Source: Ischnura elegans
Taxonomy: Eukaryota; Arthropoda; Insecta; Odonata; Coenagrionidae
DNA: 64,000 nt
Direction of reading: 5' to 3'
NCBI RefSeq assembly: GCF_921293095.1
Contig: NC_060251.1
Coordinates: 88,584,566 to 88,648,565, forward strand
Shown here: in pieces, positions 45,801-56,128 of the stretch
How the letters are laid out: every line of letters starts with the position of its first letter
Position numbering within the stretch: the stretch's first letter is position 1
Notes under the pieces: model-generated
Database searches by the model: none
Told to the model about the DNA's origin: nothing
What the model saw: only the letters and a program-made list of their open reading frames with translations
Made by a program: the position numbers and the translations under genes

Positions 45801-47095
45801 CACTGATTCAACTTCATACTACACTTGCAGCTGAAAAAAATTCTGTGAAATGCTTCCATGGATGAGAAACAGTTCTAATGATGGAATTAATACTGCGAAC
45901 AGGATTTTTCCCTATGTGAATTTAAACCTTTTGTGATACCTTTAGTGGAAGCTTTGCATCTGGAATAGCATAAAAGTTTAAAGCAAAATAAAGAATCCAC
46001 ATTAACTACTGCAGTAGTGTTGGGTTTACGGCCAGCAGTGGAATGTCTGATGAAAAATATTATTTTGTGTTTAGAGGAAATCTCTATTGTATCACCTGCT
46101 GTGTGAGCTATTTAGCTATTGGACAATTTTTTTCATTATCGGAGACGAATCTGCCTATGGGTGTAATGTGGGAGCTGGACATCTGTGTCAGTGGCTCATT
46201 CTGGTCTCCATTTTCTTTTTCATGTATACATAAGTATTCGCTTATTTCTCGATGCCATCCTAGAAGCTAGTCTCTTTTATCCTTTATTCGATTATCTACT
46301 TAGTTTATTCCATCTTTATAGTGGTACATATTTGGAAGAGGTGACTGATTGCATAGGCCAATTTTGCATTAATCAAGTAATTTTTTAGGGAAGTCTAGTA
46401 TGAGCACATACATTCTATGAAGAGAAAGGGGGTAGAAGTGCACAGCTTAAAGCCCCATCATATCGTTAGAATGTTGAACTTCACAGCATACCTTCATGAA
46501 GCTGGAACTAGAGTGTCCTCTGCATACTGTCCAAGCCTGTACGGTCCAAACCCCACAAAAGGTTTTTACTGCTGGACTTTTTATATGTTTTGAACATTTT
46601 CCATAATTATTTGCGATCGTTTTCTATTTTATTGGTTTAGGATTTCGCATTTCTTGGAGTAAAATTTTGTTTATGTTGTTGGATATGTATGTATATTGGA
46701 GTTAAGTTTTGTTATTGTTGTTTTTAAAAAGGGATAATGCTTCAAATACTGACGTCGCCTGCGGGTTTTTAGATGCTTCCCGTTGAAAGAGTGTGTATTT
46801 CGGGTAGCCTACCACATCGGGGTCTTGCATAACTTCCTACGGCAGACTTAAAAGTTGAAGTCATAACTATAGGTTGAGGAAGTTATTGAATTTGAACTCG
46901 AAAGTAATTACGAACTCTTGTAAATATTTTAAAAATATTCTCTTGTTATTCTGTCCTTTTCTCAATACAGTCATATTTTATATGTAAGGTTGATATGAAA
47001 TGTACAGTCTATGATCAACTTAGTGGCTATTTGAAACTACGTAAACACTTGAGTAGCCGTAATATTTCTAATTCTGCCGCGTGAACGGCGGTGAA
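42836..47095. other. Unassigned 4.2-kb stretch downstream of MICU1
   Basis: AT-rich; purine-rich on the plus strand between about 43600 and 44160. No exon, RNA gene or named repeat seen. Confidence 0.4.
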
Positions 47096-47124
47096 ATGTA
47101 CAATAATTGCCATAAGAAAAAATT

Positions 47125-47200
47125 CCCCTGGACCGGGAATCGAACCACGGACCTTAATTGGCTTTCCGGGTCATTACGCAGACCACTACGCTGTACCTAG
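47125..47200 (-). other. tRNA-like sequence (left arm, opposite strand)
   Basis: Same A-box and B-box arrangement on the minus strand; differs from the right arm mainly in the region corresponding to the anticodon arm. Confidence 0.5.
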
Positions 47201-47222
47201 GTTCTTTTTACACGCCAAAGAA

Positions 47223-47293
47223 CTTGGATAGCGTAGTGGTCTGCGCAGTGCCCCCGAAAGCCAAAGGTCCGTGGTTCGATTCCCGGTCCAGGG
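47223..47293 (+). other. tRNA-like sequence (right arm)
   Basis: The D-arm pairs (GCGT with GCGC). The anticodon stem pairs at about 3 of 5 positions and the T stem is weak. Best read as tRNA-derived repeat, not a tRNA gene. Followed by a T7 run that could end pol III transcription. Confidence 0.55.
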
Positions 47294-47320
47294 GATTTTT
47301 TTCTTATGGCAGTTCTTGTA

Positions 47321-48795
47321 TACTTGAGGAGCCGCTGGTAATTTGTGGTTTTGGCTTAGGTGAGAGTTGTGATTTGATTATTGTTTTCTTTTCACAAGAA
47401 ATCGTTATGTTTTTAGAAGTTATGACTTATCTATAGTTTGCATGTGTCAAACTTGCAATATCCCGGGGTAAGATTTATTTTTTTGATTATTTGAAAATCT
47501 TAATGCAATGGTATCATGTCACTTCATGGCTTCGTGGTAAATAGTCGTTATATGGGTGCATTTTCGCTTGCAGCGAAGTCTCTGGATCCCTAGTATTTTT
47601 ACGAATTCTTGGAACGAAGTATTTGCACATCACCGGAATGGAAAAAACTGACCATAAATAAATGTGTTGAATAATCTTTGTTTGATAGTGGTAGAATGAT
47701 GATTTTGATACTCAAGAAATTAGCACACCGGAGGCTTGGAAACGTTTATTTTATTCCATCCAATAGCACTTTATTTAAAACTTTTAACAAACGTCGGACA
47801 CATAGTGTGTTACATGTATCAACACCCATCACAACAGTTTACATTGTATTTAAACAGAGAGAATGCCATACTTTGATGCAAAGTACACCCATACCTCTTT
47901 CCTTCACATTTATCTATTCCATTTAAAACACTCCAATAGTAAACAATAATTAAATATTTTATTTTTTGTGTACAATATTTTGAGAAAATTTATCAGTTGG
48001 CCTGTACCAACCTTTGCCCGAACAACATGTAAATTTGATAATAAGAATAGAGTTAGATGATATAAGCAATTGTGGCGCTTCGATTATGGTAACATGTCCT
48101 CTTTTTGACACGTTTTATAAAAATTTATCTCATTTGTCTTTTTTTTAGTCTACTTGGCCTGATAGTCATTGAAGCGTATCTATTCGCATCCCTTTTTGAT
48201 ATGTTTTAGCTTGCAGCACTCTTTCCCGCTCTTACAAAAGGCGAGAAATTAATCCGATTAAGCATCCTCTGGGTACTCTCCCTTGTAGTTACGTAAAATA
48301 TTTTTATATCTATTAACTTGTGCTTTTTTTGGGAACCTTCCCGCAGATAATCCTCAATTTTTTTCGGCCCGTCTTCCCCTATCGTAAAATACTTTTCCTT
48401 AGTATCCCAATATTTTTTTTCTCGCGAGCAAAATTAGCTTCGTCTCCGATTAACGTTTCTGGCTACGGCAGTAGTAGTTTTTCTTCAAAGCCAGAGAGGA
48501 AGAATGAAATTTTCGTTCGCGATTGAAGCTCCTATGTCCGTAAAACCAGTCTTAGCTTTGAAATTGAAGGGCTGACAAGCCCGTCGCGTACAAATTCTCC
48601 CGAATACGTATTTAATAAAAGGGGTAAACTCCTAGGCAATCGGATTACTTAACCATCCTCCAGAGATTCAGCTTATTGTTAGAGGTTTACGGGATTTACA
48701 CCGCGTGTATCCATCTGTGTAAACTACAGTTTCGCGGGCCGTGCATCTGACTTCTCCAGGTCACTGAATTGCAGAGTGATGGTATCGACCATCTT
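47321..48795. other. Unassigned stretch
   Basis: No gene or named repeat recognised. Slightly GC-richer between 48350 and 48800. Confidence 0.35.
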
Positions 48796-48798
48796 TTA

Positions 48799-48980
48799 AA
48801 GCCTTTTTACACGAGGCACGTCATTGCTCAGGTTAGCTCTGAAAAAATGTTGAAATTGCGAGAAAACGAGCTTGGAATTAGAGCAGGGGCTATTTTGCCG
48901 TCTCGCATCCACGCATTCTCGCATGTGTGCCAGAAAAATCCACACAGGTGGACAAACGCGGTGCAAATTCCGTAAACCTC
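48799..48980. mobile_element. Decayed MITE of the AGGCCGTTTTACACGG family
   Basis: Left end AAGCCTTTTTACACGAGGCA then CATTGCTCAGGTTAGCTCTG. The interior CATCCACGCATTCTCGCATG is shared (in reverse) with 27703-27934. TTA at 48796-48798 and 48981-48983 fits a 3-bp duplication. The right end is much decayed. Confidence 0.6.
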
Positions 48981-49079
48981 TTAAATGAATCTTCGCCACA
49001 ACGCGAAAGCCTTCACAAGGTCCAGAGAACCTATCTCAAACGAATATCACAAAAGAGGATCCTCAAATCGTCCTCTTAA

Positions 49080-49440
49080 AGTGTTGTCACCCTCCGCGCA
49101 TTTAAATGGGTTTAGAAAATTCGCCACTCGCGTCGCTGACAGACAAATAGATCCGAATTTCAAGGCTAAACAAGGTATAATTATGTGTGTTAACCGAAAT
49201 CAATAGTTCTGATGATGTGATCTGTCAAATTCACAACGTTTGGAAGCTATCCCCCACAATTAATAACATTATACTGCAAAATATTGGAAAAAAGAGGATC
49301 GAATTGCTTTCGTCACAGCGCCGCGGGCATTTTTGAAAACCGATTAAAATTCGATCGAAGTGTCAGCAGAAATCGCCATAAACGGGATGGAATTGAGCTT
49401 CATTTATCCAGTCCCCTTGCTATCTCACTTCCGAACGGTC
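49080..49440 (+). repeat. Four-copy dispersed repeat, copy R2 (extended)
   Basis: TTTAAATGGGTTT and CGCGTCGC blocks near 49105-49140 match 52440-52480. The core from 49267 (TATACTGCAAAATATTGG) to 49430 matches R1, R3 and R4. Changes in the two halves of the GATCGAATT / AATTCGATC pair are complementary (see findings). Confidence 0.85.
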
Positions 49441-49800
49441 GCGAAAGTGTGACCCCCGTCGTTCTTTCTTTTTTTACAATACTAGTATGTAGGAGACCCC
49501 GTGCGAGCTGTTCCGAGACCCGAAGGTATTTTCCCAGAATCGTTCTCCGAAGCTACGTTAACGACCACTCTCCCTGTTTTAACGACCTCTTCTCCTTTTG
49601 ATGACTCCCACCCGTTTAACGACGGACCCCCGTCTTTTTTTTTGATCGAGGAACCCTGTATTAACGATCATCCCCTGACACACTCCGCTGTTTTTTAACG
49701 ACTGACCCTCCGCGAAAAACCGCACCGGTTGCTTTGAAGGGGCTGTCCATAATCCGCGGAGACAAAAATAAGCCACATTATTCACCCCTTCCCCAAACCG
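49441..49800. other. Unassigned, mildly GC-rich with TTAACGAC-type motifs
   Basis: TTAACGACC, TTTAACGACGG, TTAACGATC and TTTAACGACTG recur at about 40-50-bp intervals between 49558 and 49702. No coding signal. Confidence 0.4.
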
Positions 49801-50414
49801 ATTTCCAATATGGACTCTCGTTCACTTCTTTCGGACTCTCTAGATGAAAAAATGTAATTTGGAGCATTTAACTTTTACAATATTGTTTCCCATTCAATTT
49901 TCGAAATGAAATATCACCCTGTTAGAAAATTATTATTTTTATATATTCTTGGGGATCTGTTCATCCCTCGTAGTCCACGAACTCTAATTTATGCCGATAA
50001 TGCAGTGAAGCAGGTAATTAATTTACTGTCGTATTCGTAATTAAAGGCTGATTTTAAGGAATGGTATACTGTATAAAAGCAGAACTACGTAATGTTGGTA
50101 AATCGTTGATATTCACTGTTATTTGCGTCATTTGGACCCTCTTGTACCGAAATATTAATTGAGAACATAATATTTTACAGTACCATTTTCAAGTCAATTT
50201 TCGAAATGGAATACTTCCTTGTTAAAAAAGGAAGTGTTTAATTTATAAGGGCAACCCTCTGTATTCCTTGCAGTCCACGTACACTTTTTGAATCGGAAAA
50301 AAAACTTTAAAATGGGTCATTGTTTCAATATTATGGAATATTTGTGATTAAGGTCTACTTTTAAAGGAATGGTAATCTTAATGAATGAAAAACTACGCAA
50401 TGTTGGTTAATCAG
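49801..50414 (+). repeat. Two-unit diverged tandem repeat, period about 305 bp
   Basis: Both units contain CAATTTTCGAAATG, TTGTTA/CTGTTA, a GTAGTCCACG / GCAGTCCACG block, AAGGAATGGTA and an end ACTACGYAATGTTGGTWAATC (50087-50106 and 50393-50412). Clear but old duplication. Confidence 0.85.
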
Positions 50415-51570
50415 AGTCAGCCTCGCTTCGCTGCGCGACCAATATCCACGCAGGCATCCATCTAACTCTTTACATAGATCTTCGTGAACACTTCTCTTAC
50501 TGCCATTCCCCTGTTTGGTGCCTGCTTGGATAACAGCTGACAGCCCCAGGCCGCTACATTTTCTTCAGCAAAAACTCGCTACTCGCATTCCAAACAACCA
50601 TCCAACCGTCGTGACCAACCCGTTGGGTCTGACGGTTATGAGAACTACACACTGTGTAGGTCTGCCGCCGAATGGAACAGTCTGACTTGGCGGTAGGAAT
50701 GTCGATTCTTCCAGACTATCCTATCGCCTGCCTCAAAACCCGCACATTTTAGTGTCATAAATTCTGTATCAGTGCCGGCCTACTTCTGACCGCAACTCAA
50801 TTAAATTCTTCCGTTTACTCGAGGTAAACTCCATGGATACTGGCAGTCGCGTTGCTGGCCACACGCCATGCGATGACGTCAGTGAACTCAGAACAATGGA
50901 ATTCTGATACTCCCCGTACACAGTTTATGGGATCAGTTGAAGGAAGCCCGGGATCCCTAATACACCTGATTACTGTATTTTAAACGGGGAATTGCGTAAA
51001 ATTTGAGTGTGGGTATATTATGAAATCATTTCATGCTTGACGTGGTGGAAATGCAATGCATCCATGATAAAACATAAAACAATATTGTAATTTTCCACAC
51101 TTGTAAGACAACTGCACTATCGACCATGTTTTCCACACTCTAATATCATTCTCAAGGCATCTTGGGAATGGCATAATTTTATCGAAAATATGGTCGGTGG
51201 TGGAGTTGTATATTAAAGGGTAGAAATTACTATTCATGCTTCATATTTTACCGAGGGGATAGCGTATTTCAAGCAGCTAAAAAATTGGAATGGGATCTTA
51301 GTACTTCATCTTGTAATACGCAAGCTCATCCGAATTGTATGAGCAGATGAAAAATTTTTAAAGTTGGATGATTTATCATCTATTTAGAATGAATAAAATG
51401 CTCGAATTTAGCGTATTTCCCAAAAACTTGCGAATTTTTTTGGCTTAACTCGAATAGGGGGTATCATCATTCCATTATTATTGATTCAACAGATGACGTT
51501 CGTTGTCTAATGAAAATATTAATGCAGATCTGTCGGGAATAGTGGCCTCGTTGATTTACACTTGAATAAT
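50415..51570. other. Unassigned stretch between tandem repeat and sulfotransferase
   Basis: GC-richer to about 50900, then AT-rich. No exon or repeat recognised. Confidence 0.35.
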
Positions 51571-51628
51571 GTTTATTTTTTTATATTGACGTTTATACAG
51601 CTTATCCCGACTGGGCTGGTAGCGGAGT

Positions 51629-51634
51629 TTTATT
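51629..51634 (-). promoter_or_regulatory. Candidate polyadenylation signal of the sulfotransferase gene
   Basis: AATAAA on the minus strand about 40 bp after the stop; another lies at 51572-51577. Either would give a very short 3' UTR. Hexamer match only. Confidence 0.35.
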
Positions 51635-51674
51635 CGCGAAGGGTAGTGGAGTCGGAACGCGGTAATAGCGGATT

Positions 51675-52142
51675 TTAAGGCGATGCTGGTGGTACGATCT
51701 CGAAGTACTTGGACGCGTCGTAGCCGAACATTTGGAAATCAATCCGGTAGATATCGTATAGGCCGTCCAGTTGCTCCCTGCTCAGCGTGCGGTAATACTT
51801 AGGCAGGAGGTCTTGGGTTCGGCCCCCGACGGCGGCGTTGACGGCCTCCCTTGGCCGATGCCTCTCCTCCTTGCCTTTGCCGGGCTTCCGTCCGATGGCC
51901 GGCCCGATGCCCGTCTTCTCGATGATGTACTCCTCGTCCCGATTGAGCGTGTCTGTCTTGGCGATGACGGTGAAGTTGACGGCGCAGGGCGTGCAGAAGC
52001 GGAAGTATGGCGCCCAGTGCTCGTCGAAGCCCGGGATGCCGTTGTAGCTGCCCTTAGTACGGGTGCCTTTGGTCCTCTTGGCCGAGGCGATCACCCACGA
52101 GACGAACTCGGAGAAGGTGGGGCTCTTCTCCATTTTCTGAGC
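51675..52142 (-). CDS. Sulfotransferase terminal exon
   Basis: Acceptor ACTTCAG. Begins in phase 0 as AQKMEKSPTFSEFVSWVI, then the conserved HWAPYFRFCTPC block, EEYIIEKTGIG, a basic insert (RKPGKGKEERHRPRE), YYRTLSREQLDGLYDIY, RIDFQMFGYDASKYFEI and a short tail ending ASP. The basic insert between the Cys block and the C-terminal helix has no counterpart in human CHST11. GC-rich relative to its surroundings. Confidence 0.94.
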   Translation of the reverse strand, partial: AQKMEKSPTFSEFVSWVIASAKRTKGTRTKGSYNGIPGFDEHWAPYFRFCTPCAVNFTVIAKTDTLNRDEEYIIEKTGIGPAIGRKPGKGKEERHRPREAVNAAVGGRTQDLLPKYYRTLSREQLDGLYDIYRIDFQMFGYDASKYFEIVPPASP

Positions 52143-55100
52143 CTGAAGTGTATAGAAATGGAATTAAAATACCACGAATATTGCGAAAGAGTATTCTCAA
52201 GTTGGTCTCTATAGGTCGTTTTACACGGGGCAAGTCATTGCGCAGGTTAGCACTATAAATATTTTTAAATTTGCGAGAATGCGAATGCGAGAATGCGGGG
52301 TTATTTTGCCATCTCGAAGTCATAAATTCCCGCATCCGTTCTCGCAGTTCACCGATTTAAATAACCCCGTTTTGACGTCACCATACGTCAGATTGCGCAA
52401 TGACGTGCCCCGTGTAAAACGGCCTTATAGGTATTATCTTTTAAATGGGTTTGCAAAAGTCATCAATCGCGTCGCATACGGTCAAAGTGATCCGATTTTC
52501 TCGAGGAATTTTCTTAGCTATAATTAGGGGATTAACCGATATTTATTAACATAATGATGTGATGTATCAAATGCATAACTTTTAATGCTATTCATCGCAA
52601 CAACAAACTAAGTACTGCAAAATTTTGGAAAAAAGTGGATCGCATTCCGCTCAACCATCGTGCAGCAGTCATTTTTGAAAACAGATTAATAAGCTACCGA
52701 AGTGGCCACAGAAATCAGCCTTTTGTGGGATGGAATTAGGTCTCTAAGCAGTTCCTTGAAAATACTTAGAAAACATTTTTGGACGATTTTTCTAGATTCC
52801 TCTCAAAAAGTTTTACTAAAAAAGACAAGAACTGCTAAAAGACATTCACCGGCCTCGTTGACAGAGGGATAAAGTTCTCGACTGCCTAATCGAATGTCGC
52901 GGGTTGGAGTTCCGCCTCAGTAAGTTGTCCGTATCAAGGGCATAGTAATTTGTGATCATCTTAAGGTGTTACACAATATATTCCCCTCTGGGAAAACCTT
53001 AAATGCGCTCTTATCGGGGCGATAAAGATAAATAAAAAAATAAAAAAGCTTTCCTCATATTATTCCCTCCCTTGGTAGTTTCCAGTACCCAGGAAAAGAA
53101 CCGGGGACCCTGAATGGATAATTTACGTGATTAGGTGCCAGCGTTAGGAAGTTAGCCCCGAAATTGAGGCCTTACTCATTCTTTTTTATGTCATGTTTAT
53201 GAATCCAGCTCTAAATTCAATTCTTTGTTTATCTGCAAGACTCCGGCGAGCATCCCTTATGTTTATAGGGTAGATGAAGATGAGATTTTGAGGATGTGGT
53301 TTGGACAATAATGAATAGCAGTAATTTAGCTGGAACTGTGATGAATATGAAGAAGGAAGAATAATAAAATAAAAGACTTTTAAATACTGAATCTCTCATT
53401 GCTTGTTAGAAAGCTAGATAAAATTAAGAGAGTTATAAGAAAGTTAGATAAAATTAGTTAGGTTGATTAATCAATCATTTTTTCAAAATCGACTCTTTCC
53501 TACTGATTTAGTCAACTTAGCACCTTTATCAAAATTGCCAAATAATTCAAAAAAGGTTGATCAGATTTTATCAATACTTTCATCATATAGGCAATAATGG
53601 CAGCATTCCAGCTCAAGACTCAGCGGTAATCTCGATAGCTTTTCACACTTTCCTGCAGGGGATTATGGACATTTGCAGACTATAAAATGAAATTAGCTAC
53701 ATATTAGCATGAAAATTAATTTTTATGCCTGAATTTGAACAAGTGCCATAGGAAGGAGATCAAAGTTTGAAATTTTCGCTATTAACGTCTTGGTTGTGGT
53801 GACCATGATTGATTATGCTAACTGAGCCACATTGCAAAAATTTTCTATGCAATGAATATTAGATTGTAATTCCAGTTGCAAATGAAAGATCATTTGGAGT
53901 TTATTCAGTCATTATTCTCTCTGAGATAAATGTACGCACCTTTTCGCTTTTGGGGTAATTGTTAATCCTCCGGTTGCCTGGAACCGGTGTGGTCTTCACG
54001 CGGAACTTCGTTGTCATCTCACGGGCCATCTTGCGATAGAATTTATGCCGGAAGCCCTCGATCTTGTTCCGATATGCAGACAGGAGCCTCTCGAACGGGT
54101 CTCTCACGATGAGGAAGGACAGGGAGTACGGCAGAGCCGCCTTCAGCTGTTCGACCGAAGGCCGTGGGAAGCGTTCTCTTGCTAAGGCCAGCGGAGACTT
54201 CTTGGACCTCCGCAGATACTGCTCCTTGTAGCCAGCTGCAAAAGGATCAAATGAGACAGATATTTATAAAATAGGAATACATAGGGAAGGCTCACTCTTT
54301 AGTGCCTCTGAATGCCGATAGGTGACGAACCATAGTGACAAATGTAATAACTAATAATGGAATCACGTGATAATGGCATCACGTAGTCTCCCCTGCTGTT
54401 TCCGTGTTGCGCGTAAAATGGATGTCCAGGCACGAGTGTGGAAGATCCTTATAGGTGGGTAAGGATTAGCACGCAATAAATATCTAAACATAATCACCAC
54501 CCACGTTTTATCCTCCGAATGATGAGAAGCTTAGTTTTTTAAATTTTTAGTGCATTTTATACTGTTTTTGTGAAATCTTGTTTTTCTTTAATATTTTTTA
54601 TTTTATTTTCTACTTTTTAGCGGTGATTCGTGAAATCGATTAAACCAGGGCTGTTTAAATTAAAAAAAGTGAGAATATCGCCATTTAATTTACTGGGACT
54701 GCAGTCTGAATTCATTTGGTAAATAAAGACGAAATTATTATTATTAACGCAACTCGGGATTCAATTCCGATGCCATGATTGAGTTAATCGATTAAACCAG
54801 AGCTGTTAAATTTTTTTTCTAAAAATCTGAAAATAACGCCATATGTTGACTGGGACTCTGCAGTATGAATTAGTTTGGTGAATATAAACGTAATTATTAT
54901 TATTAACGCAACTCTGGACTCAATTCCGATGCCATGATTGAAGAAATGAACTTTACTGAAGGTAGTTAGAGCGGCACCAGCTGAAGTCAATTGATGTACT
55001 CGGGCTGCCTATGATTTACACAAAAATATAGCAAAAAATCAAACAGAAAAAAACATAATTAGGCATGAAATGTGAGTGTAATTTTACTCCTCAGCACAAT

Positions 55101-56128
55101 GTAGACGCCAAAAATGATTTTTTAAAAGGTATTTACAGTTGTCAACTTGACTAGTTTCAACACTGCTTCATACCTTTGCACACTAAACCGTTGACGACAC
55201 ATTATGACTAAATATTCACAATCTAAGAGTGAAATGCTAAATAAATATATTTATTTATAAACAAAATATATATAAGGCTTATAAAAAATCCGGGAAACTA
55301 AATATATTTGCGAAATTTAGGCGAAGTCGGTGTTGTGGTTTTCCTTTTTGCAATGTCGATACCTGAGATTCCCTGCCGACTTGCCAGTTTCAGACAGTTT
55401 TTCGCAAATATCTTACTTATTTTATCATGAACTTATGCTTCCCCGTAGGTATTTATATTTGTCACAAAAGTTTGCTCCTGATCAGTGCGTGCTCAACAAC
55501 GTCTTGTTATTCAAACATCTTCGCTAGCTCGAGAAAACAGAATTTCTCCATGTGAGTTGACGTCAAATTTTCCTAATTTCACCACCGAATATCTCATAAA
55601 CGGTACACGGGATTCCCCCCCTTTCTTTGAATCGTCGAAAATGCGTCTCTCAAAGAACATGTGACAAAAGTTTCAATAAATTCTTGTTACTTTTAACGAG
55701 GCGCTCAAAAACCGTATCCCTTGACTTGGCCACTCACCGAGCAGGTTGAAGTTGTACATCCACGATGATGAGGCCGCCTTGAAGACGTTGCACCAGACGA
55801 GCCGGTGCCTCTCGTCGATGAAGAATTCCCACGCGTTGGGCTCCGGGGGCTTCTCGTCCGCTTCGCCTCCACCTCCCGCCATGCCGTTGGCCTTGCACAC
55901 CTCCCACACCCTCGCCCGCCGCCTCGCCAATTCCTCCTCGAGCGGACCCCAACCCCCGCCCTCATCCACCACCCCCTCGTCCCCCTCCTCGTCCTCCTCC
56001 ACGCCACCGTCGCCCGCCTCCGCGGCCGCAGCCGCCTCGGCTGCCGCTCCGCCTCCCTTGTGCACCACCAATCCGTCTTGCGCCGGGTCCAGGTACACTG
56101 CGTCCACGTTCATCTCCGTCGCGATGCG
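51675..56128 (-). CDS. Carbohydrate sulfotransferase, CHST8-14 family (3' part of gene, three exons)
   Basis: Exons in transcript order are 56128-55738, 54235-53940 and 52142-51675 (stop TAA at 51677-51675). All junctions are GT-AG and phase-consistent. This is a type II Golgi enzyme family that moves sulfate from PAPS to N-acetylgalactosamine or related sugars of chondroitin/dermatan or glycoproteins. The PAPS 5'-phosphosulfate site appears as VFKAASSSWMYNF (VPKVACTNW in human CHST11) and the 3'-phosphate site as VRDPFERLLSAYRNK. The C-terminal block HWAPYFRFCTPCAVNF matches the family HW...LCHPC block. The N-terminal anchor and most of the stem are missing; no exon for them was found between 56129 and 64000. 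The exact acceptor (chondroitin 4-O or another) cannot be told. Confidence 0.93.
52213..52425. mobile_element. PIF/Harbinger-like MITE in sulfotransferase intron
   Basis: Inverted ends AGGTCGTTTTACACGG and CCGTGTAAAACGGCCT, with a 3-bp target duplication TAT at 52210-52212 and 52426-52428. Internal sequence resembles the MITEs at 27703-27934 and 48799-48980 (GCGAGAATGCG, CATCTCG, CATTGCGCAGGTTAGC). It lies only about 70 bp upstream (in transcript sense) of the last sulfotransferase exon. The class is inferred from TSD length and the palindromic ends; no transposase is present. Confidence 0.75.
52580..52745 (+). repeat. Four-copy dispersed repeat, copy R3
   Basis: TACTGCAAAATTTTGG, AAAAAGTGGATCGCATT, CATTTTTGAAAACAGATTAA, ACCGAAGTGGCCACAGAAAT and CAGCC in order. 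Its 5' flank (52430-52520) also resembles that of R2. It sits in a sulfotransferase intron; here the right half of the putative stem is lost. Confidence 0.85.
52852..53046 (+). repeat. tRNA-derived SINE in sulfotransferase intron
   Basis: Head GGCCTCGTTGACAGAGGGAT resembles the SINE at 37491. A degenerate B-box, GGGTTGGAGTTCC, follows, and the tail is AAATAAAAAAATAAAAAA. Antisense to the host gene. Confidence 0.65.
53940..54235 (-). CDS. Sulfotransferase exon with PAPS 3'-phosphate site
   Basis: Acceptor CTTTTGCAG. Two bases complete Ala, then 98 codons: GYKEQYLRRSKKSPLAL, LPYSLSFLIVRDPFERLL, SAYRNKIEGFRHKFYRKMA and INNYPKSEK. Donor GTGCGT, phase 0. R-D-P-F-E-R-L-x-S-A-Y is the 3'-phosphate binding motif of the family. 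Confidence 0.94.
54236..55737 (-). other. Sulfotransferase intron
   Basis: Intron between the 5'-phosphosulfate exon and the 3'-phosphate exon. Apart from the tandem repeat at 54637-54939 it is AT-rich with no feature I can name. Confidence 0.8.
54637..54939 (+). repeat. Two-unit tandem repeat, period about 152 bp
   Basis: Units 54637-54788 and 54789-54939 both start CGATTAAACCAG and both end with an ATTATTATTATTAACGCAAC block followed by CAATTCCGATGCCATGATTG. Diverged by substitutions and small indels. Lies in a sulfotransferase intron. Confidence 0.85.
55738..56128 (-). CDS. Sulfotransferase exon: acidic/Gly-Ala stem and PAPS 5'-phosphosulfate site
   Basis: The acceptor CATGCACAG precedes RIATEMNVDAVYLDP. 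Then come a low-complexity Gly/Ala run and an acidic run (EEDEEGDEG), a basic helix EEELARRRARVWEVCKANG, EFFIDERHRLVWCNV and the KAASSSW site. Donor GTGAGT. 130 codons plus one base. The exon is far more GC-rich than its introns. The basic-helix plus CKANG region aligns with human CHST11 QMRRDQVTDTCRAN, which places the low-complexity block in the luminal stem. Confidence 0.92.

Larger units (their letters stand above)
47098..47320. repeat. Palindromic element made of two head-to-head tRNA-like sequences
   Basis: The left arm (47098-47200) is the imperfect reverse complement of the right arm (47221-47320). Each arm has an A-box-like TAGCGTAGTGG / CAGCGTAGTGG and a B-box GGTTCGATTCC, and the distal ends carry TGCCATAAG / CTTATGGCA plus a T-rich run. 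On the right arm an acceptor-stem-like 7-bp pairing (CTTGGAT with GTCCAGG) is possible. The anticodon and T stems are degenerate, so I do not call functional tRNAs. Confidence 0.8.

Noticed and set aside
47223..47293. Functional tRNA gene
   Set aside because: A and B boxes are good but the anticodon stem and T stem do not pair well, and the sequence is part of an inverted-repeat element.
51771..52214. 147-codon plus-strand frame
   Set aside because: Antisense shadow of the sulfotransferase terminal exon.
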